The notes under the pieces are model-generated. The model was not told where the DNA came from, did not search any database, and saw only the letters and a list, made by a program, of their open reading frames with translations. Shown here in pieces: positions 28,957 to 42,330 of a stretch of 64,000 nucleotides of DNA. Position numbers and translations under genes: made by a program. The stretch is from Eriocheir sinensis (Eukaryota > Arthropoda > Malacostraca > Decapoda > Varunidae), in assembly GCF_024679095.1 (NCBI RefSeq), contig NC_066531.1, positions 10,574,234-10,638,233 of the forward strand, given 5' to 3'. Every line of letters starts with the position of its first letter. Position 1 is the first letter of the stretch.

Positions 28957-30303
28957 GGTTAAACAGCTTAATTCACGACTCGTGTTACATGGGTTCACAA
29001 AAGGTAGGTCATGCCTCACCAATCTTTGTCCTTCTACAATAAAGTATTTGAGGCGGTTGACAGAGATAGAAAATTATGATGTAATCTATCTTGATTTTAG
29101 TAAAGCGTTTGACAAAGTTCCTCACCAAACGACTGTTGCTTAAATTACAGGCTCACGGAGTAGAGGGTAAAGTTTTGAACTGGGTCAAGGCGTGATGAAG
29201 CTTGTAATAGGAAGCCAAAGAGTGCAAATCAATGGTAAAAGATCTGACTGGGGATGTGTTACGAGTGGGGTCCCACAAGGTTCGGTATTAGGTCCACTTC
29301 TTTGTTTATTATTTATATCAATGACTTAGACAGGAATTAGTAGTGATGTTAGTAAATTTGGCAGAGATGATACCAAGATCGGTAGAGTAATTGGAGTCGG
29401 GATCAGGACGCTAGTATTCTCCAGGTGAACCTGGGTCAACAGATTATATGACCAAGGGATCGCGATAAAATGGCAGATGGAGTTCAATGTAGGGAAGTGC
29501 AGTATTCTGAGTGTAAGGTAGGAACAACCCCTCACATAACTATTGCTTAAATGACACTCTCATAAGTAGGTCTGGGTGCGAGAGGGATTTAGGGGTCTTA
29601 GTGAGCTCTGATCTCCGTCCAAGGGGCACAATGCACATTCTAAGCTAGAAATCGAGCTAATAGGGTACTGGGATTTATTTCAAGGAGCGTAAGCAACAGA
29701 AGCCCTGAAGTCTTTCTCAAACTATATTTAGCATTAGATTAGACCTCATCTTGACTATGCGGGTTCAGTTCTGGTCACCCTACTATAGAATGGATATCAA
29801 AATGTTAGAATCGGTGCGAAGAGGAGATGAAAATAAGATGATTCAGGGGTTGAAAACTTACACATACGAAGGAAAGACCTCAAACAGTTAAACTTGCATT
29901 CTCTAGCAAGGCGAAGGGTGCGTGGAGACATGATCGAAGGGGTTTATAAATGGATGAAGGGCTTTAATAAGGAGACATTCATAAGGTTTTGTTGGTAAGA
30001 GAACCGGGTAGGACACGAAGTAAACGGGGTTTAAACTGGATAAATTCAGATTCAACAGGGACATAGGCAAAATTGGTTTCATTACTAACAGGGTAAGTGG
30101 ATGGAGTGGAATAGGCTTGCGAAGTCATGTGGTGAGTGCTAAATACAATTGTCCAAATTCAAAATAGACTAGATAAATTCATGGACAAAGCGATATTAGG
30201 TGGGGTTAGATACACGGGAGCTTAGGGTCAAAGGGCTGTTCTCGGTGCAGGCCTACCAGCCTCTTTGCAGACTCCTGCGTTACTTATGTTCTTATGTTCT
30301 TAT
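28957..30303 (+). mobile_element. CR1-like LINE, truncated second copy, noisy
   Basis: Starts at the RT block HDS-(Q)HGFTKGRSC and runs to the (TTCTTATG)-type tail. It matches the element at 20,495-22,441 from about 21,170 on, but is full of one- and two-base indels. Copy B has a clean version (63,237 on). Confidence 0.8.
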
Positions 30304-30479
30304 GAGGGCTACTGGACACCAATCTCTCTACTCTGTTCCCTCCCTACTATCGCTATCCTAAATTTCAATGCAAAGCTGGATGTTGCGCCTACGTGCGTAT
30401 CCGACATTCACTTGCTCTCGTGAGCCTTGACTAACTCTGAATTTTCTTCCACCATCTGGCTAAGACTTCATTTGTCATT
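30304..30479. other. junction segment, unassigned
   Basis: About 175 bp with no equivalent seen elsewhere in the window. It links the CR1 tail to the third partial copy of the locus. Confidence 0.4.
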
Positions 30480-31246
30480 CTATTACCATTTTTGGGCCGT
30501 AATTTGTTTTGTTTTCTAAAGAGTCCTTATAAAATGTTTGGTCATCCTTTTACATTACCTCGTATTTTGGTCATGTCACTGTACCATATTCTTTATTTTT
30601 CTAAGCTTATTTTCTCTCTCAGACGTAACTATTTCTTTCTCTATTTTCAGTGCGTCATGTTTTGTTTCTAAATGCGTCTCTGTAAAAAATTACTTAATAT
30701 TTCTTTTGTTTTGTCTTCAAGTGGAGTGTCTCTTAAGCCAGTTTTTTCCCTAGTTAATTTTCTCAACAACATTTGCTTTTCAACGATCATTTATTCAACA
30801 AGTGGCAGAGTTCAGTGAGGTTTTACTTATTATTTTACAAACGCTTTGCGTGCAAAAAGGCGGGGAATTTAAACAGACTAACACCAGCAATAGAAGTAGC
30901 TATAATTTCAATACAGACTTTTGAGGATATTAAAGCCTTTCCTTGCCTATTTAAACCTCATAGTAGTGTAGGAAGAGACCAATCAACCTTTTTCTCAATA
31001 AGCGAATGTGTGAATAGGGATGAAAATTATAACAGTACAATATGTGCGAAAAAAAAACCGTTAACGGTCTCTACATTTCGCAACAAAACAGAACTTCGAA
31101 TGACTGCTCCGAGATCTCAAAAGCATTTATTTATATGTGTTTTGTTTCTAAGTACTATTTTATCGCCTGGGAAAAGCACAAATGTTAGTCATCACGAAAA
31201 TATAACATTTGTAGAAAATAGAGTTCGAGTGATACATTTCTTTTTG

Positions 31247-31286
<40 letters not shown>

Positions 31287-31297
31287 TCTCTTCTCTT

Positions 31298-31347
<50 letters not shown>

Positions 31348-31646
31348 TCTATATATATATATATATTATTATTGTGTGTTGTTTGTGTGCGTGTGTGTGT
31401 GAGAGAGAGATTTTGACTGTCCTTTTTTCAAGAAAACTTAGGACAAACAGGCTCAAGGACAAGACTGTCCTTAAAGGGACAAACATGGCAACCCCTGCCA
31501 CACAGTACAAGTGTGACTGCAGCAGTTTTCAAAGAGCAACCTGCATTGTGAGTCAGTAAAATTTAATTTTTGTGGATGAATATGACACACAAGGATTGAT
31601 GAATGTGGATTTTTGAATTCAAAGTGCTGAAGGTTAACAGAACATT

Positions 31647-31702
<56 letters not shown>

Positions 31703-33029
31703 TCTCTCTGTCTCTCTCGACCATTAGGCCACCACAACAGTCCCCAGGACCCCAGTATTGGGCCTCAGTTACCAGTGGGCCCTAGGCCAATGGCCTATGT
31801 TGCCTATTAGCAGGTAGCTTACACTTCTATGTATCAGTAATCTGCCCCGGAGGGTACCACTTATCAACGAATTTACTGGTCACTATATATGGCAGGCATG
31901 CTATATCCGCTCCACACTAACATGCAAATCCAGATCAAATCTGGTGTTCTGGCCAATATTTCCCATCGTTGTTTCCTCTGCGGTCTCGATAACATTCATC
32001 TCCAGCATCTCTTATGTGACTAATCCTTAATTCATTGTCTTCGCAAACAGAGCAAGTTTGCAGAAACCCTGGAGAAACGCTGCCTGAATACACCTCACCT
32101 ACTTGTACCCTGGAATTTTTGTGCAATGTTTCTGATGTTCGTCAGTCTCGTCATCATATGCTACCTTATTAGGAGGAACTCTGTCCTGCACGATTATTTG
32201 GTGGTTCAGACAAGGCGACAGGATACAGGAAGCCACTAGCTAGGAAGTTTTTCTCACCTAAGACAAAGGCAAGAAATCTGTCATTTCTCCTGCTCTGTAC
32301 CTTAACATTTATATGTTCCCTACCCTATTGTTGTTGTTCTTTTATTTTTGGAATCTGGATGGAGCATTTCATATTATGTCACTGAGCCACTTATTAACTA
32401 CAGATACTTGACGTCTTTTATGTTTCTCCATTTAGAGATTATTTCTCTGGTTATATCGCACCCTTCAGTGTTACCTCTCATTATTTATAGCCATTACTAC
32501 GATATTCCTGCTTGACATTGTTTTCATATATACTTGTCCCTCGTGATCTGCTCAGCATATTTCCACTATTTCAGGTCCCACTACTAATTAGATTTTTTTG
32601 AGGGGGTGTCGCGAGGTCGCGATCAGCGTGGAGTATTGACCGAGCAGTGTTAGTAATTGTAGTATATCAATGTATTATTATTATTATTATTACTTATTAT
32701 CACGGATTAGGCATACGTACAATGGAAAAATCCGACAGATAGATCACGCCACCTTGTAGGAATGTCAGCTGTCAGTGTTTACCATCTCAGTTTGTATACA
32801 AAGCATTTCATCAAGCTTAGAGGTCACCTTGACATACGTGACCAATTGTAACTGTTATTTTCCACTCTGAAACTCGTCCTCCTTCGAGAGAGCTCGCTAC
32901 CACACACCTAGCGTCGTCTCTCTCACCCATGCTACGCTGTATCTTGAGTTAGAATATATTTCTTCTAAGACGGCAAGGTTTCCTTCACGCCCGCAAGTCC
33001 GCAACCAAGCGCGTTACCGTTACAACCTA

Positions 33030-35190
33030 GGGATGTACTTTTCCGATTTCCGGTGGAATGATTACTGCTGCCTCCAGGAAGACCCCTCTGTGTGTGCCCA
33101 GCGCATCTCAGGGTGATTGTCCTCTGGAATGGAAGCGCCACGATCCACATTCTTTTACTCCCTCATACTAAAATCCTTGGTTTAATCGTGCTTGTTCTCG
33201 TGCTATTAAAGATAGAGGCAGCTCACAAAGAAGTTCCAAACTAATTTCCCGCTAACTATAGCTTTTAAATTTCAGCCGGAATCGGGCAAATCTATTCTCT
33301 GACTCCACCAAAACTGCTTTAATCAATAGAAAATGTCAACACCTTGCTTCTTCTAATTCTTCTCGCGTGACTTCTGGCATCTAGCCAAAAATGTATCTCA
33401 ATTTCACTTCTTACTCTTTCCCTCTTTTCCTTAGCCCTGACAGCACTGCCATCTCAAATTTCTCTAAGGCTCAAACTTTCTGTAGAAACTCCACCTGGAC
33501 GATTCTGGGCATATTCACCTACTCACCCCCCTCTGGCTCCTTTACCCCGTTGTAGATTCTTCAAATGATGTTTCCTATGCCTCTCGGCATCATTCTCAGA
33601 AGGCTTATGGACCTGATGGGAGTCTTGTGTCATAAAAACTATGCTTCCGTGCTGACACCTGCCTGAGAAGTCCAGCTCTTTCGTCTCTGCCTATCAGCTA
33701 CCTATATCCTTCCCTGTTGGAAGTATGCGCTGTACAGCCTGTGCCTAAGAGGGTGACCGTTCCAATCCCTCAAACTACCGCCCCTATGGCTTTACTTTCA
33801 TGTATATCTAAGGTTTGAATCAATCCTTAACCGGAAGATTCAAAAGCACCTTCCACTTCAACCTTCTATCGATGTAGTATGGGTTCTGCAATGGGCGTTC
33901 TACTGGCGATCTTCTTGCTCTCTTAACTGACTCTTGATGCTCCTCTTTACAGCCATTTCGGTGAAACTTTCTCAGTTGCGCTGAGACACTTATCAAGAAA
34001 ACCTTCGATAGGAGTCTGGCACAGAATCTTTCACTTTCTAAACTTTGCCCTCTTTCAGATTCAATCCCTCTCTCCTGTTCCTTTATCTCCAGTTTCCTTT
34101 CCGGCCGTTGTATCTCTGCGGTGGTAGACGGTCACTGACTTCTTCCCTAAACCTATCAACAGTTGTGTTCCAAAAGGCCTCTGTCCTATCATACTCTCTT
34201 CTTGTTATTCATCAGTGATCTTCTTTCAGCAACAAACTGTCCCTGTCCCACTCCTTTGCATAAACGACTCCACTCCATGGGTATTCAACTTCACACGACT
34301 CCAGACTGGAAACAGCTTAAACCTCCCACACCTTGCAATCCATTTCCGATTGGGAGTAGAAGAAACCTTGTGTCCTTCAATGCCTCAAAAACTCAATTTC
34401 CCACCTATCAACTCGACACAATCTTTCAAACACCTATCCGCTATTCTTCAACAACACTCAGTTGTCACCTTCTTCAACACCTAAATATCCTCGGTCTATT
34501 CTTAACTCAAAATCTCAACTGGAAACTTGCATTTCCACTCTCGCTAAATCAGCTTCTTCACCTCGAGTTGGGCGTTTCTTATCGTCTCATCAGTTCTTCT
34601 CCCCCACACAGTTGCTGTCCATACATACAGGGGCCTTGTCATCCCCGCCCTCGTATAGATGCCATCTCACGTGTGGGGGAGGAATGCTCCACTCACACCT
34701 TTTCTGGACAGCGCGAAGTCTAAGGCTCTTCGTCTCATCAGCTCTCCTCTTCCAACTGATGAGTTTTCTACCTCTTAATTTCCGTTGCGTTGTTGCCTCT
34801 CTATTATCTTCTCTCTTTATTTTCACCTTTGGCTGCTCTTCTGAACTTGCTAACTGAAGATGCCTCCTTCCCTCCCGCACTTGAAGCCTGCTGCACACGA
34901 CTTTCTACTCATGTTCATCCCTATACTGTCCAAACCCCCTTGTGCAAATTGTAACAGCATCTTCACTCTTTCATCCCTCACGCTGGTAAACTCTGCTGGG
35001 CAAATCTTATCATCTGTATTTCCTCCTGCCTACGACTTGAACTCTTTCAATGGGAGGGTATCAAGACACCTCTCCTCCCAATTAACCTCTCTTTCAGCCA
35101 CCTCTTTTGTTTTCTTTTCTCAGGGCAGCAGTAGCGGGCTTTTTTTTTTTATTATTGTTTTTTTGTGCCATTGAGCTGTCTCCTTTTTTG
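33030..35190 (+). mobile_element. jockey-like LINE within the noisy third copy
   Basis: Same element as 5,168-7,345, recognisable from SVCAQRIS through the C-terminal PPAYDLNSFNGRVSRHLSS. The frame is broken many more times than in copies A and B. Confidence 0.75.
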
Positions 35191-35267
35191 GCAAAACTTG
35201 CTTTCCTCACTCACTCACTCACGCACGCACGCACTGCCTCAATTTGCCAGCCTCCTTACTCACTCAC

Positions 35268-35353
35268 CGTTCTTTGCCGTGCCTGGCGTCTTCGTCCAGG
35301 CCACCTGTGTGAGATGTCGTCCACTACTTGAGGTGATACCAGGTCGTATGTGT
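35268..35353 (-). pseudogene. METTL27-like exon 4 in the noisy third copy
   Basis: Equivalent of 7,412-7,504, with the GTGAGT donor still visible at 35,262-35,267 but several indels in the exon. The acceptor-side TC tract runs into the N gap. Confidence 0.55.
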
Positions 35354-35363
35354 CTGAGAGAGA

Positions 35364-35376
35364 NNNNNNNNNNNNN
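35364..35376. other. assembly gap (13 N)
   Basis: Thirteen Ns between a GA repeat and the start of copy B. The gap joins unit position 7,512 to unit position 1,077, so it is not a simple continuation. Confidence 0.98.
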
Positions 35377-35535
35377 AAATTAGACAGTACAGTAAAGAGA
35401 AACTTAAGACAGAGGTGCAAAGAAGAGCAACAAAGGGAACAGAGAGAAGAGGATATGGAGGTGCTGGACACAGGAGTGGCTGAGGCAATGGCTGGAAATG
35501 ATTGGCAGCATATCAAGAACCACTTAACCTTCTGA
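35377..35535 (+). CDS. candidate C-terminal coding exon, copy B
   Basis: The longer-open version of the exon at 1,077-1,236: KLDSTVKRNLRQRCKEEQQR leads into EVLDTGVAEAMAGNDWQHI and a TGA at 35,533-35,535. It has no frame break. Family unknown. Confidence 0.35.
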   Translation, partial: KLDSTVKRNLRQRCKEEQQREQREEDMEVLDTGVAEAMAGNDWQHIKNHLTF

Positions 35536-35780
35536 GAGATAAATGCGAAAAAATGAAGTTAAACAAATGACTTAACACTTTCCTTTACTTTCTTTGAGCT
35601 AATAAGTGTTCTGCAAGGTTTTGAGACACACACCTCACTTAGAACAAGGGGTCGGGGAGAGGGAGGGGGAACACACAGTGGGGGTACCTTGCCCCTCCCC
35701 CAAAAAAAAAAAAACTAGAATAACCAAAATATTACGTAACTTACTACCTTTAAAATCATGCTAATGTGTGGCATCTTTAC

Positions 35781-35781
<1 letters not shown>

Positions 35782-35823
<42 letters not shown>
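35782..35823. repeat. (CA)n microsatellite (copy B)
   Basis: About 20 CA units followed by a T run that copy A lacks. Confidence 0.95.
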
Positions 35824-35825
<2 letters not shown>

Positions 35826-35867
35826 TTTTTTTCGGACGCTTTCACAGTCAACACGAAAAACCGTTAG

Positions 35868-36313
35868 ACTAAATATTTAACTTTAATTCCACAACGTTCA
35901 CCTTTGAGTCTAAAATGCTAAAAACTATAAAATCAGTAAATTATGAGGAATGAGCCACAGGGAATACACTGGGGGCGCGTTACCATAGTGTGCTTGTCCC
36001 CTCCCCTTCGTTACACTAAATATTTAACTACTTCCAAACCGTTCGCCTGTGGGTCTAAAACGCTTTAAACTATCTGAAAACAGTTACTTGTGAGGAATGA
36101 GCAGCCGGAATACACTGGGCGCGTTACCATGCTGTGTTTTGTCCCCTCAGCATCCTTACCGCTATATATACCTTATTTTAATCCCCAATGTTCGGTCAAG
36201 AATGCTTAAATCTACCTAATGACAGTTAATTGTGATGAATGAGACCAGGTATACACTGGGGCGCGTTACCATGGTGTGCTGTTTTGTCCTCAGCATCCTC
36301 ACCGCTAATCCTT
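35868..36313 (+). repeat. tandem repeat, about 150-bp unit, three copies (copy B)
   Basis: Equivalent of 1,585-2,045 with the same three units. Several G and C homopolymers are one or more bases shorter than in copy A. Confidence 0.75.
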
Positions 36314-36793
36314 ATTTTAACACACTTTCAAACATCACAGGACACCCATACGCCACACACACATACTAGGGACTACAAGCTACACGTACACAAGTAACAC
36401 TCACACAGAACCGCCATAAAGGGATACAAATGGAATAATGATTAACGCCTTCAGGAACAGTGCGCCGCCATGTTGCACGCCGGCTCAGTTCTCAACCTCA
36501 TAACCCCACTACTAAGAGTCTCACCGGGGAAATGTTGAGTGGTGAAGTGTACCTGGTGATCTGTTTAATTACTCTGGCTACCTGTGATGTAGTGTAAATG
36601 CCGCGTACCTGAATTAGAGGGAAAATGTCTCCGTGCGTACCTCCTGCTTCGTCCTGGTTCCCGTAATGGCCGCCGTGAAGCTTCTAATTTCATCTACATT
36701 CTCTTGATCTTGCCTTTTCTGGGGTTTATTATTCCTTTTATGGCATATTTTGTGTATATAATTTTTTTAGGCATTTTCGTTGGTTTCCTTTTG
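36314..36793. other. unassigned (copy B)
   Basis: Equivalent of 2,046-2,527, almost unchanged; no gene supported. Confidence 0.3.
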
Positions 36794-37105
36794 CTTCTAA
36801 GAGTGTCCTTGTGAAAAATGTTTGGTCATCCTTTATATACTCGTAATTTGTCATGTCACTCTACTACATCCTTTATTTCTAACCTATTTCTCGATGTTAT
36901 TGTTATTTTTTCCATTTTTTGTGCCATGTTTTGTTTCTAAGAGTCCTTATAAAAAATGTTTGGTCATCCTTTACACACTCGTATTTTGTCATGTCACTGT
37001 ACCATATTCTTTATTTTCTAAGCTATTTTCTCGACGTAACTATTTCTTTCTCTATTTTCAGTGTCATGTTTTGTTTCTAAATGCGTCTCTGTAAAAATTG
37101 TAATA
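36794..37105 (+). repeat. tandem repeat, 140-bp unit (copy B)
   Basis: Equivalent of 2,528-2,840, nearly identical. Confidence 0.8.
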
Positions 37106-37752
<647 letters not shown>

Positions 37753-38033
37753 TGTGTGTGTGTTGTTTGTGTGCGTGTGTGTGTGAGAGAGATTTTGACT
37801 GTCCTTTTTTCAAGAAAACTTAAGGACAAACAGGCTCAAAAAAGGACAGACTGTCCTTAAAAGGACAAACATGGCAACCCCTGCCACACACAGTACGAGT
37901 CTGGTGACTGCGGCAGTTTCAAAAGAGCAACCTGCATTGTGAGTCAGTAAATTTAATTTTTGTGGAATGAATATGACACACAAAAGTTGATGAATGTGGA
38001 TTTTTGGTCAAGGTGCTGAAGGTTAACGAACAT

Positions 38034-38035
<2 letters not shown>

Positions 38036-38122
<87 letters not shown>
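38036..38122. repeat. (TC)n microsatellite (copy B)
   Basis: About 43 TC units. Confidence 0.95.
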
Positions 38123-38123
<1 letters not shown>

Positions 38124-38229
38124 ACCATTGGGCCACCACAACTTAAGTCCCCAGGACCCCAGTGGGCCCTCAGTTACCAGTGGGCCCTAGGCCAATGGCC
38201 TATGTTGCCTATTGGCAAATCCGGCCCTG
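38123..38229 (-). mobile_element. candidate hAT-type terminus (copy B)
   Basis: Identical in design to 3,821-3,927: CAGGGCCGGATTTGCC on the minus strand with the CCAAT...ATTGG palindrome. Confidence 0.35.
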
Positions 38230-38977
38230 CTTCTATGTATCGGTAATCTGCCCGGAGGGTACCACTTATCAACGGGTTACTGGTCACTATGCCATAGCGG
38301 AAGCATGCTATATCCGCTCCACTAACATAACGTACCCGTCCCGGATCCGTCTGGTGTTCACGGCCAATATTTCCCATCGAGTGTTTCCTCTGCGGTCTCT
38401 CGATAACATTCACTTCTCCAGCATCTCTTATGTGACTAATTCCCTTAATTCATTATCTTTCGCAAACGAAACAGAGTTTGCAGAAACCCTGGAGGAAACG
38501 CTGCCTGAATACTTGCACCTCACCTACTTGTACCCTGGAATTTTTGTGCCAATGTTTCTGATGTTCGTCAGTCTCGTCGTCATGTGCTACCTTATTAGGA
38601 GGAACTCTGTCCTGCACGATTATTTGGTGGTTCAGACAAGGCGACAGGATTCAGGGAAGACACTGCCTAGGAAGTTTTTTTTTTTCTCACCTAAGACAAA
38701 GGCAAGAAATCTGTCATTTCTCCTGCTCCTGTACCTTAACATTGTACTATGTTCCCACCTATTGTTGTTGTTCTTCTTATTTTTTGGAATCTGGATGAGC
38801 ATTTCATGTTATGTCACTAGGCCACTTATTAACTACAGATACTTGTGTCTTTATGTTTCTCCATTTAGAGATTATTTATCTGATTTATTTCGCACCAGAT
38901 GGTGTTACCTCTCATTATTTATTTCATTACTACGAGTATTCCTGCTTAGCCATTGTTTTCATATACTTGTCCCATAA
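38162..38977 (+). CDS. unrecognised membrane-protein-like ORF, open in copy B
   Basis: One frame of 271 codons. The first 25 or so residues translate the hAT-like terminus and are probably not protein. From about 38,240 it reads CPEGTTYQRVTGHYAIAEAC, SRIRLVFTANISHRVFPLR, EFAETLEETLPEYLHLTYLY, then a membrane helix and RRNSVLHDYLVVQTRRQ. Further hydrophobic stretches follow in a T-rich region that may be intron. It is open where copy A is shifted, which suggests the copy A break is an error or allele-specific. Family unknown to me. Confidence 0.35.
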   Translation: MGPQLPVGPRPMAYVAYWQIRPCFYVSVICPEGTTYQRVTGHYAIAEACYIRSTNITYPSRIRLVFTANISHRVFPLRSLDNIHFSSISYVTNSLNSLSFANETEFAETLEETLPEYLHLTYLYPGIFVPMFLMFVSLVVMCYLIRRNSVLHDYLVVQTRRQDSGKTLPRKFFFFSPKTKARNLSFLLLLYLNIVLCSHLLLLFFLFFGIWMSISCYVTRPLINYRYLCLYVSPFRDYLSDLFRTRWCYLSLFISLLRVFLLSHCFHILVP

Positions 38978-39472
38978 GCAGTCTGCTCAACATGTTCACA
39001 CTATTTCGGGTCCACTACTAATTAGATTTTTTGGGGGGTGTCGCGAGGTCGCGATCAGCGGTAGGTGACCGAGCAGTGTTATAGTAATTGTAGTATATCA
39101 ATGTATTATTATTATTATTACTTATTATCACCACGGATTAGGCATGCAATATCAATGGAAAAAATCCACGACAGATAGATCACGCCACCTTGTAGGAATG
39201 TCAGCTGTCAGTGTTTACCATCTCAGTTTGTATACAAAGCATTTCATCAAGCTTAGAGGTCACCTTGACATACGTGACCAATTGTAACTTCATTATTTTC
39301 CACTCTGAAACTCGTCACTCCTTCGAGAGACCTCGCACCACACACTAGCGTCTCGTCTCTCTCACCCATGCTACGCTGTATCTTAGGTTAAGAATATATT
39401 TCTTCTAAGACAGCAAGAGTTTCCCTTCACGCCCGCAAGTCCCCGCAACCAAGCGTTACACCGTTACAACCT
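38978..39472. other. unassigned (copy B)
   Basis: Equivalent of 4,768-5,167; short ATT repeat near 39,107, no gene. Confidence 0.3.
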
Positions 39473-41620
39473 GAGGATGTACTTTTCCGATTTCCGGTGG
39501 AATGATTACTGCCTCCAGGAGAGAGACCCCTCTGTGTGTGCCCAGCGCATCTCAGAGGTGATTGTCTCTGGAATGGAGGCATACATTCCACGTTCTTTTT
39601 TTACTCCTCATACTAAAAATCCTTGGTTTAATCGTGCTTGTTCTCGTGCTATTAAAGATAGAGAGGCAGCTCACAAAAAGTTCCAGAGCCTTCGAACTCC
39701 CGCTAACTATGGCTTTTAAATTTCAGCCCGGAATCGGGCCAAATCTATTCTCTGACTTACCAAAACTGCTTTAATCAATAGAAATGTCAACACCTTGCTT
39801 CTTCTAATTCTTCTCGTGACTTCTGGCATCTAGCCAAAATGTCTCCTCAATTTCACTTCTTACTCTTTCCTCTTTTCCTTAACCTGGCAGCACTGGCGTC
39901 TCATCTGTCTCTAAGGCTCAAACTTTCTGTAAGAACTCCACCCTGGACGATTCTGGGCATATTCCTCCTACTCACCCCCCCTCTGACTCCTTTATGCCCG
40001 TTATTAAGATTCTTCCAAATGATGTTTTCTATGCCCTCTCTGGCCTCAACTCTCAGAAGGCTTATGGACCTGATGGAGTCTCTTATTGTCCTTAAAAACT
40101 ATGCTTCCGTGCTGACACCCTGCCTGGTCAAACTCTTTCGTCTCTGCCTATCAATATCTACCTATCCTTCCTGTTGGAAGTATGCCTTTGTACAGCCTGT
40201 GCCTAAGAAGGGTGACCGTTCCAATCCCTCAAACTACCGCCCTATAGCTTTACTTTCATGTATATCTAAAGGTTTTGAATCAATCCTTAACCGGAAGATT
40301 CAAAAGCACCTTTCCACTTCCAACCTTCTATCTGATCGCCAGTATGGGTTCTGCAATGGGCGTTCTACTGGCGATCTTCTTGCTCTCTTAACTGACTCTT
40401 GGTCATCCTCTTTTAGCCATTTCGGTGAAACTTTCTCAGTTGCGCTAGACATATCGAAAACCTTCGATAGAGTCTGGCACAAGTCTTCTTTCTAAACTGC
40501 CCTCTTTCAGATTCAATCCCTCTCTCTGTTCCTTTATCTCCAGTTTCCTTTCCGGCCGTTGTATCTCTGCGGTGGTAGACGGTCACTGTTCTTCCCCTAA
40601 ACCTATCAACAGTTGTGTTCCAAAGGCCTCTGTCCTATCAGCCACTCTCTTCTTGTTATTCATCAGTGATCTTCTTTCAATAACAAACTGTCCTGTCCAC
40701 TCATACGCCGACGACTCCACTCTGCATTATTCAACTTCACACGACTCCAGACTGGAAGCAGCAACCTCACACATTGCAATCATTTCCGATTGGGGTAGAA
40801 GAAACCTTGTGTCCTTCAATGCCTCAAAAACTCAATTTCCCCACCTATCAACTCGACACAATCTTCCAAACACCTATCCGCTATTCTTCAACAACACTCA
40901 GTTGTCACCTTCTTCAACACTAAATATCCTCGGTCTATTCTTAACTCAAAATCTCAACTGGAAACTTCATATTTCCACTCTCGCTAAATCAGCTTCCTCG
41001 AGGTTGGGCGTTCTGTATCGTCTCATCCAGTTCTTCTCCCCCGCACAGTTGCTGTCCATATACAGGGGCCTTGTCCGCCCTCGTATGGAGTATGCACCTC
41101 ACGTGTGGGGGAGGTCTCCACTCACACCTTTTCTGGACAGCGCGAAGTCTAAGGCTCTTCGTCTCATCAGCTCTCCTCTTCCAACTGATAGTTTTCTACC
41201 TCTTAAATTCCGTCGCGATGTTGCCTCTCTTTTTATCTTCTATCGCTATTTTCACGCTGACTGCTCTTCTGAACTTGCTAACTGAATGCCTCCTTCCCTC
41301 CCGCGGACCTGCTGCACGACTTTCTACTCATGTTCATCCCTATACTGTCCAAACCCCTTGTGCAAGATTTAACCAGCATCTTCACTCTTTCATCCCTCAC
41401 GCTGGTAAACTCTGGAGCAATCTTCCTTCATCTGTATTTCCTCCTGCCTACGACTTGAACTCTTTCAATAGGAGGGTATCAGGACACCTCTCCTCCCGAA
41501 ATTAACCTCTCTTTCGGCCACCTCTTTTGATTTTCTTTTCTCAGGAGCAGCGAGTAGCAGGCTTTTTTTATTATTGTTTTTTTGTGCCATTGAGCTGTCT
41601 CCTTTTTGTAAAACACTTTC
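39473..41620 (+). mobile_element. jockey-like LINE, 5'-truncated (copy B)
   Basis: Same element as 5,168-7,345. In copy B the C-terminal half is open for 237 codons (40,572-41,285), spanning YADD and the thumb region that is broken twice in copy A. However, copy B has lost two bases near 40,485, just after motif A. Neither copy is intact. Confidence 0.85.
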
Positions 41621-41768
41621 ACTCACACTCACTCACTCACGCACGCACGCACGCAGGCACGCAGCCTCCTTACTCACTCACCGTTCTTTGCGACGCACAA
41701 CGTCGTCGAGGCCACTGTGTGAGATGTGACCTTCGTCCATACCGAGGTGACCACCAGGTCGTATGTGT

Positions 41769-41806
<38 letters not shown>
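41769..41806. repeat. (GA)n microsatellite at METTL27-like exon 4 acceptor (copy B)
   Basis: About 18 GA units against about 26 in copy A; the TCAG border is retained. Confidence 0.9.
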
Positions 41807-41808
<2 letters not shown>

Positions 41809-41860
41809 TAAAAGAAAATACGTATATTAATCTTTACATATGAAACAACAACAATAACAA

Positions 41861-42330
41861 TAATTCCACTCACACAGCTCTCCTGGACAGAGTGAAGTCT
41901 AAGGCTCTTCGTCTCATCAGTTCTCCTCCTCTTACTGACAGGCTTCTACCTCTTAATTAAATTCCGCCGCTATGTTGCCTCTTTTTCTATCTTCTATAGA
42001 TATCTTCATGATGACTGCTCTTCTGAACTTGCTAACTGCATGCCTCCCTCCCTCCCGCGGCCCCGCTGCACGACTTTCTACTCATGCTCATCCCTATACT
42101 ATCCAAAACCCTTATGCAAGAGGTAAACTCTGGAACAACCTTCCTTCGTATGTATTTCCTCCTGCCTATGACTTGACATATTTCAAGAAGAGTGTATCAA
42201 TACACCTCTCCACTCGAAATTGACCTCTATTTTGTCTACTCTTTACTTTTATCTTTTATGGGAGCGGCAGTAGCAGCCTTTTTTGTACTCTTCTTGTTGC
42301 CCTTGAGCCGTGTCCTTTGATGTAAAAAAA
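41861..42330 (+). mobile_element. jockey-like LINE, 3' fragment (copy B)
   Basis: Equivalent of 7,619-8,092, again with its poly-A about 10 bases from the exon 3 donor. Confidence 0.8.

Larger units (their letters stand above)
30480..35363 (+). repeat. third, partial, noisy copy of 2,655-7,512
   Basis: Collinear with copy A from the second 140-bp unit through the TA and TC repeats (31,251-31,372 and 31,650-31,717), the hAT-like terminus, the membrane-like ORF (31,830-32,240), the jockey-like LINE (33,030-35,190) and the METTL27-like exon 4 (35,268-35,353). Small indels and substitutions occur every few tens of bases, far more than between copies A and B. It ends in the GA repeat at the N gap. 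It looks like unpolished long-read sequence at a contig end. Confidence 0.8.

Noticed and set aside
30773..31402. 209-codon ORF in the noisy copy
   Set aside because: It is open only because of indels that differ from copies A and B, and it ends in a TA repeat.
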